Below, piece after piece: positions 32,897 to 42,560 of a stretch of 64,000 nt of DNA. Origin of the DNA: Candidatus Woesearchaeota archaeon (GTDB lineage: Archaea > Nanobdellota > Nanobdellia > Woesearchaeales > WJKL01). Location: the NCBI GenBank assembly GCA_019322435.1, contig JAHWIR010000006.1, forward strand, positions 1 to 64,000. Reading direction: 5' to 3'. A program made the position numbers and the translations under genes. Position 1 is the first letter of the stretch, and every line of letters starts with the position of its first letter. Under the pieces are notes generated by a model. That model was given only the letters and a program-made list of their open reading frames with translations, searched no databases and had not been told where the DNA came from.

Positions 32897-34858
32897 TCAC
32901 TGTCTTTCTCTTTTCAAAACATCTACAACAGTGGGGTCTGCCAGCGTTGTAACATTCCCAACATCTTCTTTTCCTTCTGCTATTGCTTTCAGAATTCTCC
33001 TCATTATCTTTCCGCTTCTTGTTTTTGGCAGAGCATCTGCAAATTGTATTTTGTCTGGCTTTGCAATTGGACCGATTTCTTTTGCAACATGCTTCCTTAA
33101 TTCTTCCACAAGTTTTTCTGATTTTTTTACTCCCTTATTCAAAGTCACAAAGGAATATAATGCCTGCCCCTTAATCTCATGAGGAAACGGAACAATGGCT
33201 GCCTCAGCTACTTTATCATGCGAGACCAAAGCAGATTCAACCTCTGCTGTTCCTAGTCTATGACCAGACACATTAAGAACATCATCTATCCTTCCCATCA
33301 ACCAATAATCAATATCCTCATCTTTTCTTGCTCCATCTCCAGTAAGATACACTCCTTTAAATCTTTTCCAATATGTTTTGATAAATCTTTGATGATCACC
33401 ATATACTGTTCTCATCAATCCTGGCCAGGGCTTTTTTATCACTAAATAACCACCTTCATTAACCTTAACTTCTTTCCCTTCTTCATTTAAGATAGCTGGC
33501 TCAATTCCTGGAAAAGGCTTGCTAGCACTCCCAGGCTTTAGTGTCATTGCTCCAGGCAGCGGAGTTATTAAGATTCCTCCTGTCTCTGTTTGCCACCATG
33601 TATCTACAACAGGACATCTTTCTTTTCCAATTGCCTTGTAATACCACATCCATGTTTCTGGATTAATTGGCTCACCAACTGTCCCTAATAATCTTAATGA
33701 GCTTAAATCATGTTTATTTGGCCATTCATCTCCAAACTTTGATACAGCCCGTATAGCTGTTGGCGCTGTATAGAATATATTCACTTTAAACTTCTTAACA
33801 ACTTTCCAGAATCTATCTGGCTCAGGATAAGTTGGAACACCTTCAAACATCAAGCTTGTAGCTCCATTAGCCAATGGCCCATAGACAATATAACTATGCC
33901 CTGTAATCCAGCCAATATCTGCTGTGCACCAATAAATATCCGTTTCATGATAATCAAATATCCATTTGAATGTCTGGTAGACATATAACAGATAGCCTCC
34001 AGTTGTATGCAAAACACCTTTTGGCTTTCCTGTTGTTCCAGATGTATAGAGAATAAATAAAGGATCCTCTGCATCCATCTCTTCTACTTCACATTCATCC
34101 TTGATGTCATCTGCATTTATTTCATCATGCCACCACACATCCCTTCCTTTTTTCATATTCACTTTATTCTTTGCTCTCTTAACAACAATGACGTCCTTAA
34201 TGCATTTGCATTCACTAAAAGCCAAATCAGCATTTTTCTTAAGATCTATTTTTTTTCCAGCTCTTAAACTTCCGTCAGATGTTATCAGCATCCTGCATTT
34301 GCTGTCCAGAATCCTGTCTTTTAATGACTCTGCACTAAACCCTCCAAACACAATAGAATGGATAGCCCCTATCCTTGTGCATGCCAGCATAGCAATTGCC
34401 AGCTCAGGGACCATCGGAAGATAAATAGCTATCCTGTCTCCTTTCTTAACTCCCTTTTTCTTAAGAACATTCGCAAACCTGCAGACCTCTTTATGAAGTT
34501 CTTTGTAAGTATATTTCTTGACATCTTTCTCTGGCTCTCCTTGCCATATTATTGCTGCCTTATCCCCTCTTTCCTTAAGATTCCTGTCAAGACAATTATA
34601 GCATACATTTAATTTTCCGCCTTTAAACCAGGTGAATCTAACATTCTTTTTGTCATAACTAAAAACAGAATTCCATTTTTTGAACCAGTGAAGCTGCTCT
34701 GCTTTCTCAGCCCAGAACTTTTTAGGGTCTTTAATCGATTCCTTGTATATCTTATTATATTCTTTTTCGCTTTTAATATGGGCTTTCTTGCTAAATCCCT
34801 TTGATGCTTTAAAAGTTCTTTTCTCTTTTTCCAGTGATTCTATTCCCTCTTTATTCAT
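32897..34858 (-). CDS. acs: Acetyl-CoA synthetase, AMP-forming
   Basis: A 653-residue Acs with core motifs ILYTSGTTGKPKGVLHT (ATP loop), DTWWQTETGGILITPLPG and the C-terminal SGKIMRRILKAIA with the acetyl-regulated lysine. AEKAEQLHWFKKW near the start is typical. It activates acetate at low concentration with cleavage of ATP to AMP. It sits tail to tail with the ADP-forming enzyme, so one locus serves both directions of acetate flux. Confidence 0.96.
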   Translation of the reverse strand: MNKEGIESLEKEKRTFKASKGFSKKAHIKSEKEYNKIYKESIKDPKKFWAEKAEQLHWFKKWNSVFSYDKKNVRFTWFKGGKLNVCYNCLDRNLKERGDKAAIIWQGEPEKDVKKYTYKELHKEVCRFANVLKKKGVKKGDRIAIYLPMVPELAIAMLACTRIGAIHSIVFGGFSAESLKDRILDSKCRMLITSDGSLRAGKKIDLKKNADLAFSECKCIKDVIVVKRAKNKVNMKKGRDVWWHDEINADDIKDECEVEEMDAEDPLFILYTSGTTGKPKGVLHTTGGYLLYVYQTFKWIFDYHETDIYWCTADIGWITGHSYIVYGPLANGATSLMFEGVPTYPEPDRFWKVVKKFKVNIFYTAPTAIRAVSKFGDEWPNKHDLSSLRLLGTVGEPINPETWMWYYKAIGKERCPVVDTWWQTETGGILITPLPGAMTLKPGSASKPFPGIEPAILNEEGKEVKVNEGGYLVIKKPWPGLMRTVYGDHQRFIKTYWKRFKGVYLTGDGARKDEDIDYWLMGRIDDVLNVSGHRLGTAEVESALVSHDKVAEAAIVPFPHEIKGQALYSFVTLNKGVKKSEKLVEELRKHVAKEIGPIAKPDKIQFADALPKTRSGKIMRRILKAIAEGKEDVGNVTTLADPTVVDVLKRERQ

Positions 34859-34867
34859 TCAACCCAC

Positions 34868-35443
34868 CTATTTCTCTATAAAATATTTCCTGTCTTTTAT
34901 GCCCTTGTCCCAAAGCATCTTGGTATAGCCTGTATTGTCTATCTGGCTTGGTTTTATCTCCAGTTCCTTCAAAGCCTGTCTGATCTTCTTCTTGGCTTTT
35001 TCCATCTCACTTTTTCTGCTCAGATATTCCATCTCCATAAAATAACCAAGGTGCTTGACTTTGTTTATTTCTATGATAAGCCTCTTGTCTTTCTTATGCA
35101 CATAAGATTCAGAACTCTTTATCTTTTTCATCCATTCTACAAATCCCAGATCTTTCATCAAAGCTAGAAAATGTTTTGGATCCTTTATCTTAAACTCAAA
35201 TTCTTCTTTAACAACAATATCTTTTGACCAGTACTTTTTCAGCCATTTCTTGAAATTGACAACATGTGTTTTTCCGTCATCCCTTATCCTAAATGCTTTC
35301 TTAGGGTATCCTTTCCTCTTGATTGCAAAATAATCATCCATGCGGGATTCTTTTTTCACAAGACGCCCTATTTTCCGGATTTTCTTTCTTAATTTGCTGA
35401 CATCCCTTATCCTAACTTTTGTTTCAACCTCTAGCCATGCCAT
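34868..35443 (-). CDS. CYTH-domain protein (CyaB/ThTPase-like)
   Basis: A 191-residue protein with the CYTH signature EVETK (residues 5-9, ExExK) and paired charged strands (KAFRIRDDGKTHVVNFKKW; RLIIEINKVKHLGYFMEME). The family handles triphosphate-bearing substrates in a metal-filled tunnel; members include class IV adenylyl cyclase and thiamine triphosphatase. The archaeal role is not established. It starts just upstream of acs on the same strand. Confidence 0.85.
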   Translation of the reverse strand: MAWLEVETKVRIRDVSKLRKKIRKIGRLVKKESRMDDYFAIKRKGYPKKAFRIRDDGKTHVVNFKKWLKKYWSKDIVVKEEFEFKIKDPKHFLALMKDLGFVEWMKKIKSSESYVHKKDKRLIIEINKVKHLGYFMEMEYLSRKSEMEKAKKKIRQALKELEIKPSQIDNTGYTKMLWDKGIKDRKYFIEK

Positions 35444-35475
35444 TTTTATGCATTAAAACAGAATTGTATATAAAA

Positions 35476-36531
35476 TTAACTAATCTTATACCTTAATATT
35501 GCTCCTATCCCTCCTAACCCGTCCAGCTTCTTGCCGCCTTCAAACTCAGAACTGATAATATGAACCTCTCCTCTCATACTATCTACTGCTTTCATAATAG
35601 AATCAACTTTCTCATATCCTCCTTGCTCTCTTCTTTTAGAGATAAACTTGTCAGTAATAAGCAAAACTTTGACAGCTCCAAAATTCGCAGCCTTCTCTGT
35701 TTCCCTTATCCCATACACTCCCAACTCGTCCTTAGCAACCTCTGTCAACAGCTCCTCAACAATCCTGGCTTCTTTAGAAATCCTATCCTGCCTTAAAACT
35801 TCCTTTGTCTCAGGCCTTTTCAATATCTCATTAATAGCATTATCGCCAACAGAACTGCATGTTGCTAATACAATTTTCTTCTTCAGGCTTTCATCCTTAA
35901 CATGATTCATCAATTCTTCTTTCCAAAAAGCAGGACTTGCAACAATTATATGCTCTATTTTATACCTGCTAGCATATTCATTCAAACCCTTAACAATATC
36001 TTCATAAAAACTTCCTTTTGCAACAACTCTTTCTTCTTTTTTCTGCACTTCTCCTTCCAGACTGCTTAATATCTGATACCCTTGTCTTTTAGACAAAGCG
36101 AATATCGCATCTTCCCTGTCTAAAACACATATCAAAATAGCAGGCTGCTTAGCACTAGCAGCTTCTTTCAGCTTATCCAATTGAAACTTCAGCCATTTCT
36201 CTTTAATTACAGTTGCAATAGTCCCTTGTTCAAAAGCAAAACTATGATGAGCCCCTCTTGGAACATCCTCAGGCCCTTGTTTTATCTTCCCAGAAACTCT
36301 TAATAAATCATCCTTAAAATCAACTTTTTCAACTTCAAGCTCAATAAAAACTCTCTTTTTAACAACATCAGTTCTTCTTTCTTCTTTCTCTCCAATCTTA
36401 ATTTTTCTAATGGTTTGGCCTTTAACAGCATCCCCTGGCTCAACAATATGGCTCAAATACCATAAATCATCCAAATTGTCAATTTTGACCTTTACTTCCC
36501 CTTTTTTCAGATTTTGATTAACTATTTTCAT
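35476..36531 (-). CDS. pelA: Pelota (aPelota), ribosome rescue factor
   Basis: A 351-residue Pelota of normal length. An Sm-like N domain (DDLWYLSHIVEPGDAVKGQTIRKIK) precedes an eRF1-like central domain (KEELMNHVKDESLKK) and the C-terminal domain ending GLGGIGAILRYKI. It lacks the GGQ of release factors. With aEF1A it rescues stalled ribosomes. A TATATATAA on the minus strand about 30 bp before the ATG indicates a leaderless mRNA. Confidence 0.95.
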   Translation of the reverse strand: MKIVNQNLKKGEVKVKIDNLDDLWYLSHIVEPGDAVKGQTIRKIKIGEKEERRTDVVKKRVFIELEVEKVDFKDDLLRVSGKIKQGPEDVPRGAHHSFAFEQGTIATVIKEKWLKFQLDKLKEAASAKQPAILICVLDREDAIFALSKRQGYQILSSLEGEVQKKEERVVAKGSFYEDIVKGLNEYASRYKIEHIIVASPAFWKEELMNHVKDESLKKKIVLATCSSVGDNAINEILKRPETKEVLRQDRISKEARIVEELLTEVAKDELGVYGIRETEKAANFGAVKVLLITDKFISKRREQGGYEKVDSIMKAVDSMRGEVHIISSEFEGGKKLDGLGGIGAILRYKIS

Positions 36532-36615
36532 TATAAGGGGGAATTTAGAAAAACATTTATATATACTTTGTTGTTTTATATAAACTAAAATAATGCTTTC
36601 AAAGAGGTGTAAAAC

Positions 36616-37809
36616 ATGTTTAAATTAAAGAAAAAAGGAGTAGCACCTGATGCTTCTGCAGCAGCTGCTTTAATAGCAATAATCGGCTTCTTAATTGTAC
36701 TATATATTCTCTTCATTCCACCAGAAGAAAGGGAAAAAATCCTGCTAGATGAAGAAGAACTTGCTGAAAAAGAAGCAGAAGAAATAAGCAAAATACTACT
36801 ATCAGAGTCTCCCCAGCGTTTATTTCCAGCTGAAAAAAGAGAATTTGAGCAATATTTCTCAGCAATAAACATCTATGTTGGAGAAGAAGGCATGGAATTG
36901 AAAAAAGCAGATTCTCTATATGTTTTTAGAACCCTCTTTACCAAAAGAAAAATCAACATATCTTTTAATGTAGTTGATCTTCCTAATATCAAAGATGCCT
37001 TATTAAACTTCTATGTAGAGGAGGGAAAAGGAAGATTAATAGTCAATTTAAATGGAAGAGAAGTATTCAATAAAAAGATAAAAAAAGGAAATATTGACCC
37101 AATTGATCTAAAAGGAAAACTTCTTGAAGGAGAAAACAGCCTTGAATTTGAAGTGTCTTCTCCTGGTTTGCTGTTCTTGAGAAGAAACCGCTATTCCCTA
37201 GATGATATCTTAGTTACAGCAGATGTTCTTAGAAGAGATACACAAGAATCAACATTATCATTTATTGTTGATTCTGCTGAAAAAGACAACATGAGAAAAG
37301 TAAAATTAAGATATCTTCCAGAATGTGTTGAAGAGCGTATTGGTCCATTAACAATCTCAATAAACGATGACCAGCTGTATTCAGCTGTTCCTGCTGATTG
37401 CAACATCCTGGCAAGACCAATTGAATTCCTTCCAGACAAACTGCTTGTTGGAGAAAACACACTTAAATTCAGCACAACAAAAGGATGGTATCTAATCGAT
37501 AACATAAAACTATCATCAGAGCTGAAAGAAGTGATTATCCCTGTCTATTACTTTGAAATCGAAGAAGAGGATTATGAATATGTAATAGATGATGATGCAA
37601 ATGTAACACTATACATGAAATTCATTGACGACATAACAAGAAAAGTTGCTGACATCACAGTAAACAACCACTTAATGAGATTAGATCAGGAAGAGATAGA
37701 ATTCAATGAAACCATTAATAAACTTGTAGAAGAAGGCAACAACGCTATAAAAATAGAACCAGAAGAAGTGCTGGACATAGTTGAGCTGAAAGTATTATTA
37801 GAATCTTAA
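36616..37809 (+). CDS. Pilin-like-anchored surface protein, unknown
   Basis: A 397-residue protein of no recognised family. The N terminus has KKKG followed by VAPDASAAAALIAIIGF and a hydrophobic helix to about residue 34, which resembles an archaeal class III (pilin-like) signal with cleavage after Gly. A charged helix (residues 35-65) and a long beta-rich region with repeated Ig-like patterns (NISFNVVDLPNIKDALLNFYV; GENSLEFEV; GENTLKFST) follow. TATATAAAC near 36575 and GAGGTG 5 bp before the start give promoter and ribosome-binding site. First gene of a five-gene envelope cluster. Confidence 0.7.
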   Translation: MFKLKKKGVAPDASAAAALIAIIGFLIVLYILFIPPEEREKILLDEEELAEKEAEEISKILLSESPQRLFPAEKREFEQYFSAINIYVGEEGMELKKADSLYVFRTLFTKRKINISFNVVDLPNIKDALLNFYVEEGKGRLIVNLNGREVFNKKIKKGNIDPIDLKGKLLEGENSLEFEVSSPGLLFLRRNRYSLDDILVTADVLRRDTQESTLSFIVDSAEKDNMRKVKLRYLPECVEERIGPLTISINDDQLYSAVPADCNILARPIEFLPDKLLVGENTLKFSTTKGWYLIDNIKLSSELKEVIIPVYYFEIEEEDYEYVIDDDANVTLYMKFIDDITRKVADITVNNHLMRLDQEEIEFNETINKLVEEGNNAIKIEPEEVLDIVELKVLLES

Positions 37810-37847
37810 ACAACCAAAAGAGGTGGAAATAGAAAAGAATTCTGATA

Positions 37848-37873
37848 GTTAATAAATTGAAAAATTTATTAAC
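37848..37873. repeat. Perfect hairpin with 11-bp arms and GAAA loop
   Basis: GTTAATAAATT (37848-37858) pairs with AATTTATTAAC (37863-37873) around GAAA. It lies between the first and second gene of the envelope cluster, in a 96-bp gap. No U-tract follows, so a simple terminator is not indicated; an mRNA stabiliser or processing site is possible. Confidence 0.7.
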
Positions 37874-37905
37874 CCAGAAATCTCGATGATTTTGTTGAAT
37901 TTAAA

Positions 37906-39747
37906 ATGGTCTGGGATAAAATAAAGAATGTAGGAGGAGCTGCTGCTGTAAAAGTTCCTGGTATTGTTAAAGGAGCTGTTGGTCTTGGCGGAACAGCTGT
38001 CTCTGGTGCAAAAGGCATGGTAGCTGGCTGGGCAGCAATGTTAGGTCTAGACCAAACAATACAAAATGCAGAAGACCCGGGATTTGTTGTTTTTTTAGGA
38101 GGAATGCTTGTTCATTTCTTTGGCCATGCAATTTTTGCTCTGCTTGGCGCAACTTATGCGACAGACCATTGGCTAAGAATCATGGTATCTCTTTTCTTCA
38201 TGTTCTGGAGCATCTTTTTTATATTCAAAGGAAGAGGGGCGCTAATAGGCTTATTATTTGTAACCTGGGCTATTTGGTTTGAATATAAACCGCATGCTAT
38301 TTTTGGAATTGTATGCCTCATACTAATGGTTTTTTACACAATGATTTTCAAATGGCGAGGGCTTGGACAAGAAGCAATTGGATGGCTTGCAATACTTTTC
38401 TTTTATCTGGATATTGGTCTTATAAGCGCCCTAAAAAAAGTGATGCCTATATTAACAGGCCAAGCAATATCTCCTTTAGTACAAAACTTAATTTTATTAA
38501 TGCCTTGGTGGGGCTTCTTTGGATTATTCTTTATAAAAAAATCCAATGCACTAACAGAAATTCTAAAATTTGTAGGCTTTGCCTACATCTTCATTGTTGT
38601 TGTAGCAGCAGTTAGCCCAGAAACAGGCCGTGAATCACTGGTTCCTGGATATGAAGAAATAGCAAAAGCCCAGGCAGCAGAAGAAGCAAAACGAGAGCTG
38701 CCTCCATTTATACAAGCTGGCCACAATGCTGGTTGCACTCTTAGATTTGCAGCACAGCCAGAAAAAATAGAAATTTGTCTAGATGAAAAAAGAGCAGAAT
38801 ATGTTTGTAAACGTTTTAAAAAGATAAGCGAAGAAGATTATGAAAACTGCCTTAAGGAAGAAAAAGGTATTGGCGAGAAAACAGAAGTGATTCAAGAATT
38901 TGAATCTACGAAAATAGAATTTAAAGAGCTAGGAAAGGAGTGGTATGAAGGTGTTCCAAAAGCAGGGACAAAAGATGAAATTCCATATAACCTTCTTATA
39001 GAAGCTCCCTTAGACAGCATAACAAATGTAGTTGTATCATGCAAATTCAAAACATCAGATAAAACACCAATAGGTGGCTTAGTTGATTCTCAAAAAACAA
39101 TAACTATTCCAGTAATAGGAAAACAAGAAAAGCTTGTTTCTTGCACACCAGAAAAACCATTCCCAGATTCAGGCCAAATAACAGCCATATTTGAAGCAAG
39201 TGTCTCTGATATCGAAAGCATATCAGTTCTATACAGAATCTTTGTAGGAAAGGGGGTCTGGTTTGATGAAAACAAAAAAGCTGAAATCCGTGGAAGATGG
39301 TCTCCTCCTTTAAAAGAAAAACAAAGCTCAAGAGCAGGAGATGATTTTGCAGCATATTCCTTCCAGATTGGTCCAAGTACATTCCTCTATGGAGAAGATC
39401 AAATAACAAGAAAATTCATTGGAAAATATGATGACCTCAAAAAAGAACAAGGAGGAGAACCACTAAGAGTTAAAAAGATTGAAATAGACTTTAGTGGAAC
39501 AGGAATAACTCCTTCTGCAAGCTGTGAAAAACTTAATTATAAGATCGATAAAAGCAATTATAACATAATTTGGAAAGAAAGTAAAGGCATAACCTCTCCT
39601 CTTCGCTTAGATTGTGATGTAAATATCCCAGAAAATCTAAGAGTCCTAAGCGACCTAGAATATTTTCCTATAAGCATTAAGTCCTATATGACCTATAATT
39701 ATCAAATCTCAAAACAAAGAAAACTTGAAATAATAAAACCAGAATGA
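37906..39747 (+). CDS. Large polytopic membrane protein with extracellular domain
   Basis: A 613-residue protein of no recognised family. A Gly/Ala-rich amphipathic start (VKVPGIVKGAVGLGGTAVSG) leads into about seven membrane helices (residues about 60-245). A soluble region of about 360 residues follows, with Cys and beta-strand character (CTLRFAAQPEKIEICLDE; NVVVSCKFKTSD). It ends by overlapping the first lipoprotein gene (ATGA), so it is translated with it. The layout suggests a membrane hub for the lipoproteins. Confidence 0.7.
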   Translation: MVWDKIKNVGGAAAVKVPGIVKGAVGLGGTAVSGAKGMVAGWAAMLGLDQTIQNAEDPGFVVFLGGMLVHFFGHAIFALLGATYATDHWLRIMVSLFFMFWSIFFIFKGRGALIGLLFVTWAIWFEYKPHAIFGIVCLILMVFYTMIFKWRGLGQEAIGWLAILFFYLDIGLISALKKVMPILTGQAISPLVQNLILLMPWWGFFGLFFIKKSNALTEILKFVGFAYIFIVVVAAVSPETGRESLVPGYEEIAKAQAAEEAKRELPPFIQAGHNAGCTLRFAAQPEKIEICLDEKRAEYVCKRFKKISEEDYENCLKEEKGIGEKTEVIQEFESTKIEFKELGKEWYEGVPKAGTKDEIPYNLLIEAPLDSITNVVVSCKFKTSDKTPIGGLVDSQKTITIPVIGKQEKLVSCTPEKPFPDSGQITAIFEASVSDIESISVLYRIFVGKGVWFDENKKAEIRGRWSPPLKEKQSSRAGDDFAAYSFQIGPSTFLYGEDQITRKFIGKYDDLKKEQGGEPLRVKKIEIDFSGTGITPSASCEKLNYKIDKSNYNIIWKESKGITSPLRLDCDVNIPENLRVLSDLEYFPISIKSYMTYNYQISKQRKLEIIKPE

Positions 39748-40607
39748 AATCCAAAATATTAATTCCAATATTCTTGCTTCTTTTGCTTAGTTCTGGATGT
39801 CAATTCAGAAAAACACCCTCTTTAGAGCCAGAAGTAATTGAATATCACAAAGGAACTGACGGCTTGGTAATGGAATTTGTAAAAAACCTTCCTCCAAAAG
39901 AAATTATTGAAGGAACTGATTTTGCACTTGCTATTGAAATCAGAAACAAAGGAGCTTATGATATTAAGGGTGCTAAAATTTCAATATCAGGATATGATCC
40001 AAGGCAGGTAGTAGTATCTCCAAGAGAAATCTATTTTGATATACAAGGCAAGCAGCCAGGATTCCCAGAAGGAGGCTATGAAATAGCAAACTTCCAAGTG
40101 CAAAACAAAGCAGTGCTTGACATAGAAGAAGAAATCCCTATGACATTCAGAGCTGTTGCTACCTATCGCTATGAAACAGAAGCAGGAGCCGAAGTTTGCA
40201 TCAATCCAAATGTATATAGCTATCTAGAAAAAAGGGATATTGTTTGCGAACCAGGAGAAATCTTACTAAAAGAAGGCCAAGGAGCACCAGTTGCACTAAC
40301 AAGAGTAGCAGAATCCTTTGCTCCTTCTGGAAATAAAATGAAAATCTCTTTTATACTCTCTTTTGCAAACAAAGGTGATGGAGAGGTAATTACTCCTGTT
40401 CAAGTTAAAGAAGTAAGGCTTGCTAATGCTCCTCTTTCCTGTACACAAAACAGCGTTGAACTTAGAGAAAAAGAAGAAAGCAGCATAATCTGTACAAGAG
40501 AGATCTTAATAAGTGAAGGAACCCACATCTCGCCGCTCTCTGTAAAACTAATGTACGATTATAGTTCAAACTTGGACAAACTAACAAAAATAAAAGCATT
40601 AAGATAG
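39744..40607 (+). CDS. Envelope lipoprotein 1
   Basis: A 287-residue lipoprotein: a lysine start, a hydrophobic core and a lipobox LSSGC (Cys19). After a spacer it carries the cluster's shared motif KGTDGLVMEFVKNLPP (residues 33-48), then CARDB/FxLD-like beta-rich domains (ALAIEIRNKGAYDIKGAKI; ISFILSFANKGDGEV). GQGAPVALTRVAE in the middle is also shared with its paralogues. It overlaps the polytopic protein gene. Confidence 0.75.
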   Translation: MKSKILIPIFLLLLLSSGCQFRKTPSLEPEVIEYHKGTDGLVMEFVKNLPPKEIIEGTDFALAIEIRNKGAYDIKGAKISISGYDPRQVVVSPREIYFDIQGKQPGFPEGGYEIANFQVQNKAVLDIEEEIPMTFRAVATYRYETEAGAEVCINPNVYSYLEKRDIVCEPGEILLKEGQGAPVALTRVAESFAPSGNKMKISFILSFANKGDGEVITPVQVKEVRLANAPLSCTQNSVELREKEESSIICTREILISEGTHISPLSVKLMYDYSSNLDKLTKIKALR

Positions 40608-40644
40608 AAAAACTTAAATAAGTAAATAAGAAAGAGAATATAAA

Positions 40645-41583
40645 ATGAATAAAAGGCATTTAGTCATTTCTGTACTAATCATTTTAATCCTATCCTTATC
40701 AATTGGATGTAAAAGAGGCCCAGAAGAGGCAGATGAAGTCCCTGAAGAGATATATAAAGGTACAAAAGGACTAGAAATGGAATTTGCCAAAAATCTTCCT
40801 CCTAATAAACTTTTTGATACCTCGCAGCTTACAATACTTCTTGATTTGAAAAACAAAGGAATCTCTGACTTATCAGGCATTAAATGTAGGCTATACATTT
40901 CAGGTATTGATAAAAGCATAGTGCAGGGCTTGGATGATGACAAACTCTGCGCATCTTCCCTAGAACCAAAAAGCATATTAAATCCAGAAGGAGGTTATTC
41001 TACACAGCAATTCTCAACAGACCGCATCGATCTTCCTTCTCATCTTGATTCACTAAAACAAACAATATTAGTTACAGCTTGCTACGAATACACAACAATC
41101 GCTTCCCCTGTTGTCTGTATAGACCCGCATCTATATGAGATTGGTCCAATTGAAAGAGCCTGCATAGTAAAAAATGTTCCAATGGCAGGCGGCCAGGGAG
41201 GTCCAGTTGCAGTGACAGATGTTGACGTTGAAATGGCAGGAAGAGACAGAGTTGCCTTTAATATAAAGGTTTCAAACGTAGGAGCTGGAACTGCATTGCA
41301 CAGCGGAGCCAATGTTTTTGCTGACTGCCCTAATAGAATTGATCCAAAAGACTATAATGTTATAGCCTATGATGTTGAGATGTCAACAGGACAAAAAGTA
41401 AAATGCTCTCCTGAAATTGAAGGAGACCAAAGAGTCAGATTAGTAAATGACAGAGGAATAATCTATTGCACATTCAAGATAACAGGAGATTCAGCCTATA
41501 CAACACCGCTAAAAATAACTCTTGATTATAATTATATGGACTCTATTTCAAAAGATATAGAGATCATTAAAACACCTAGATAG
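40645..41583 (+). CDS. Envelope lipoprotein 2 (paralogue)
   Basis: A 312-residue paralogue with lipobox SIGC (Cys22), the shared motif KGTKGLEMEFAKNLPP, ILLDLKNKGISDLSGIK and GQGGPVAVTDVDVE. It is richer in Cys than its neighbours (about ten outside the lipobox), which suggests disulfides in an extracellular setting. A TATA-like TTAAATAAGT about 30 bp before the ATG could give it its own transcript. Confidence 0.75.
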   Translation: MNKRHLVISVLIILILSLSIGCKRGPEEADEVPEEIYKGTKGLEMEFAKNLPPNKLFDTSQLTILLDLKNKGISDLSGIKCRLYISGIDKSIVQGLDDDKLCASSLEPKSILNPEGGYSTQQFSTDRIDLPSHLDSLKQTILVTACYEYTTIASPVVCIDPHLYEIGPIERACIVKNVPMAGGQGGPVAVTDVDVEMAGRDRVAFNIKVSNVGAGTALHSGANVFADCPNRIDPKDYNVIAYDVEMSTGQKVKCSPEIEGDQRVRLVNDRGIIYCTFKITGDSAYTTPLKITLDYNYMDSISKDIEIIKTPR

Positions 41584-41584
41584 T

Positions 41585-41629
41585 TTTGAAAATAAAGTTT
41601 TCAAATACTTTGAAATTGAAATAATTTCA
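41585..41629. repeat. Tandem hairpins between lipoprotein genes 2 and 3
   Basis: Hairpin one has arms TTTGAAAAT and GTTTTCAAA (41585-41605) with loop AAA and one T-G pair. Hairpin two has arms TGAAATT and AATTTCA (41611-41629). A strong ribosome-binding site, GGAGGT (41635-41640), follows 8 bp before the next ATG. Confidence 0.65.
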
Positions 41630-41647
41630 TAAAAGGAGGTAAATAAA

Positions 41648-42559
41648 ATGAGGAAAACAAGTTTAATCCTGATCTTAACCATCAGCTTGTTTATGATAAC
41701 AGGATGCGGAGAAGAAGAAGCTCCAACAGGACCATCCCCTTATATAGGGGGGACAAAAGGCCTTGTTGCTGAATTTGAACCATTAGGGATTGAAGAATCT
41801 GGAATATATTCAATATTTGAAACAGAAAGCTTCCCACTGCAGCTGATACTTAAAAACAAAGGAGAACACGATTTGGCTCCAGCAGATGTTGAGGTAACTA
41901 TCCATGGAATCCCAATAGCAGATTTCACAGGGCTTCCTGCAGGAACCCTGACAAACGACAGGGCAATTGAAAAAATATCTGACTTAAATGAAGAAGGCGG
42001 GGAAACTATTATTGATTTTGGAAGAGAAGTAAAATATGCGCAGGAGATTCCAGGATCCTTTTATGACATAAACATATTTGCAAGCTACACCTATAGCTAC
42101 AAAACCTATGCTTCTGTCCCAAATGTCTGCTTCAAAGAAAACCTCAGAGACGAAAGGGTTTGCGATGTAGAAGGCTCTAAAAAAGTGTTTTCTTCAGGAG
42201 CACCTATCCAGGTAAAATCAGTCGATGAAAAAACAGCAGGAGCAGGAATTATTGAACTAGACTTTGTAGTAGAAAATGTAGGCGGTGGAAAATCAACTCT
42301 TCCTGGCCAGGAATTCTCTCCTCAATACAACCAGGTTGCTTATATCATTGAGCCTGTAACAGAGATAGCTAAATGGGAATGCACAGCAGCTGGCAGGGAG
42401 AATCAAGCAAGATTAGTTGATGAAAAAGCAACAATCAGGTGCAAGCTAAAAGACCCGCTTGAAGAAAATACATTGTACACAAAAGCAATTGGTTTAACAG
42501 TAAGCTATGACTACAGAGACCTGATCCAGGAAAAACTAAGAATCAAGAAAACGATTTAA
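41648..42559 (+). CDS. Envelope lipoprotein 3 (paralogue)
   Basis: A 303-residue paralogue with lipobox ITGC (Cys20), GGTKGLVAEFEPLGIEE, LQLILKNKGEHDLAPADVEV and SGAPIQVKSVDEKTAG. It is the most divergent of the three. GGAGGT 8 bp upstream is one of the strongest ribosome-binding sites in the window. It ends in a double hairpin shared with convergent rfcS. Confidence 0.75.
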   Translation: MRKTSLILILTISLFMITGCGEEEAPTGPSPYIGGTKGLVAEFEPLGIEESGIYSIFETESFPLQLILKNKGEHDLAPADVEVTIHGIPIADFTGLPAGTLTNDRAIEKISDLNEEGGETIIDFGREVKYAQEIPGSFYDINIFASYTYSYKTYASVPNVCFKENLRDERVCDVEGSKKVFSSGAPIQVKSVDEKTAGAGIIELDFVVENVGGGKSTLPGQEFSPQYNQVAYIIEPVTEIAKWECTAAGRENQARLVDEKATIRCKLKDPLEENTLYTKAIGLTVSYDYRDLIQEKLRIKKTI

Positions 42560-42560
42560 A

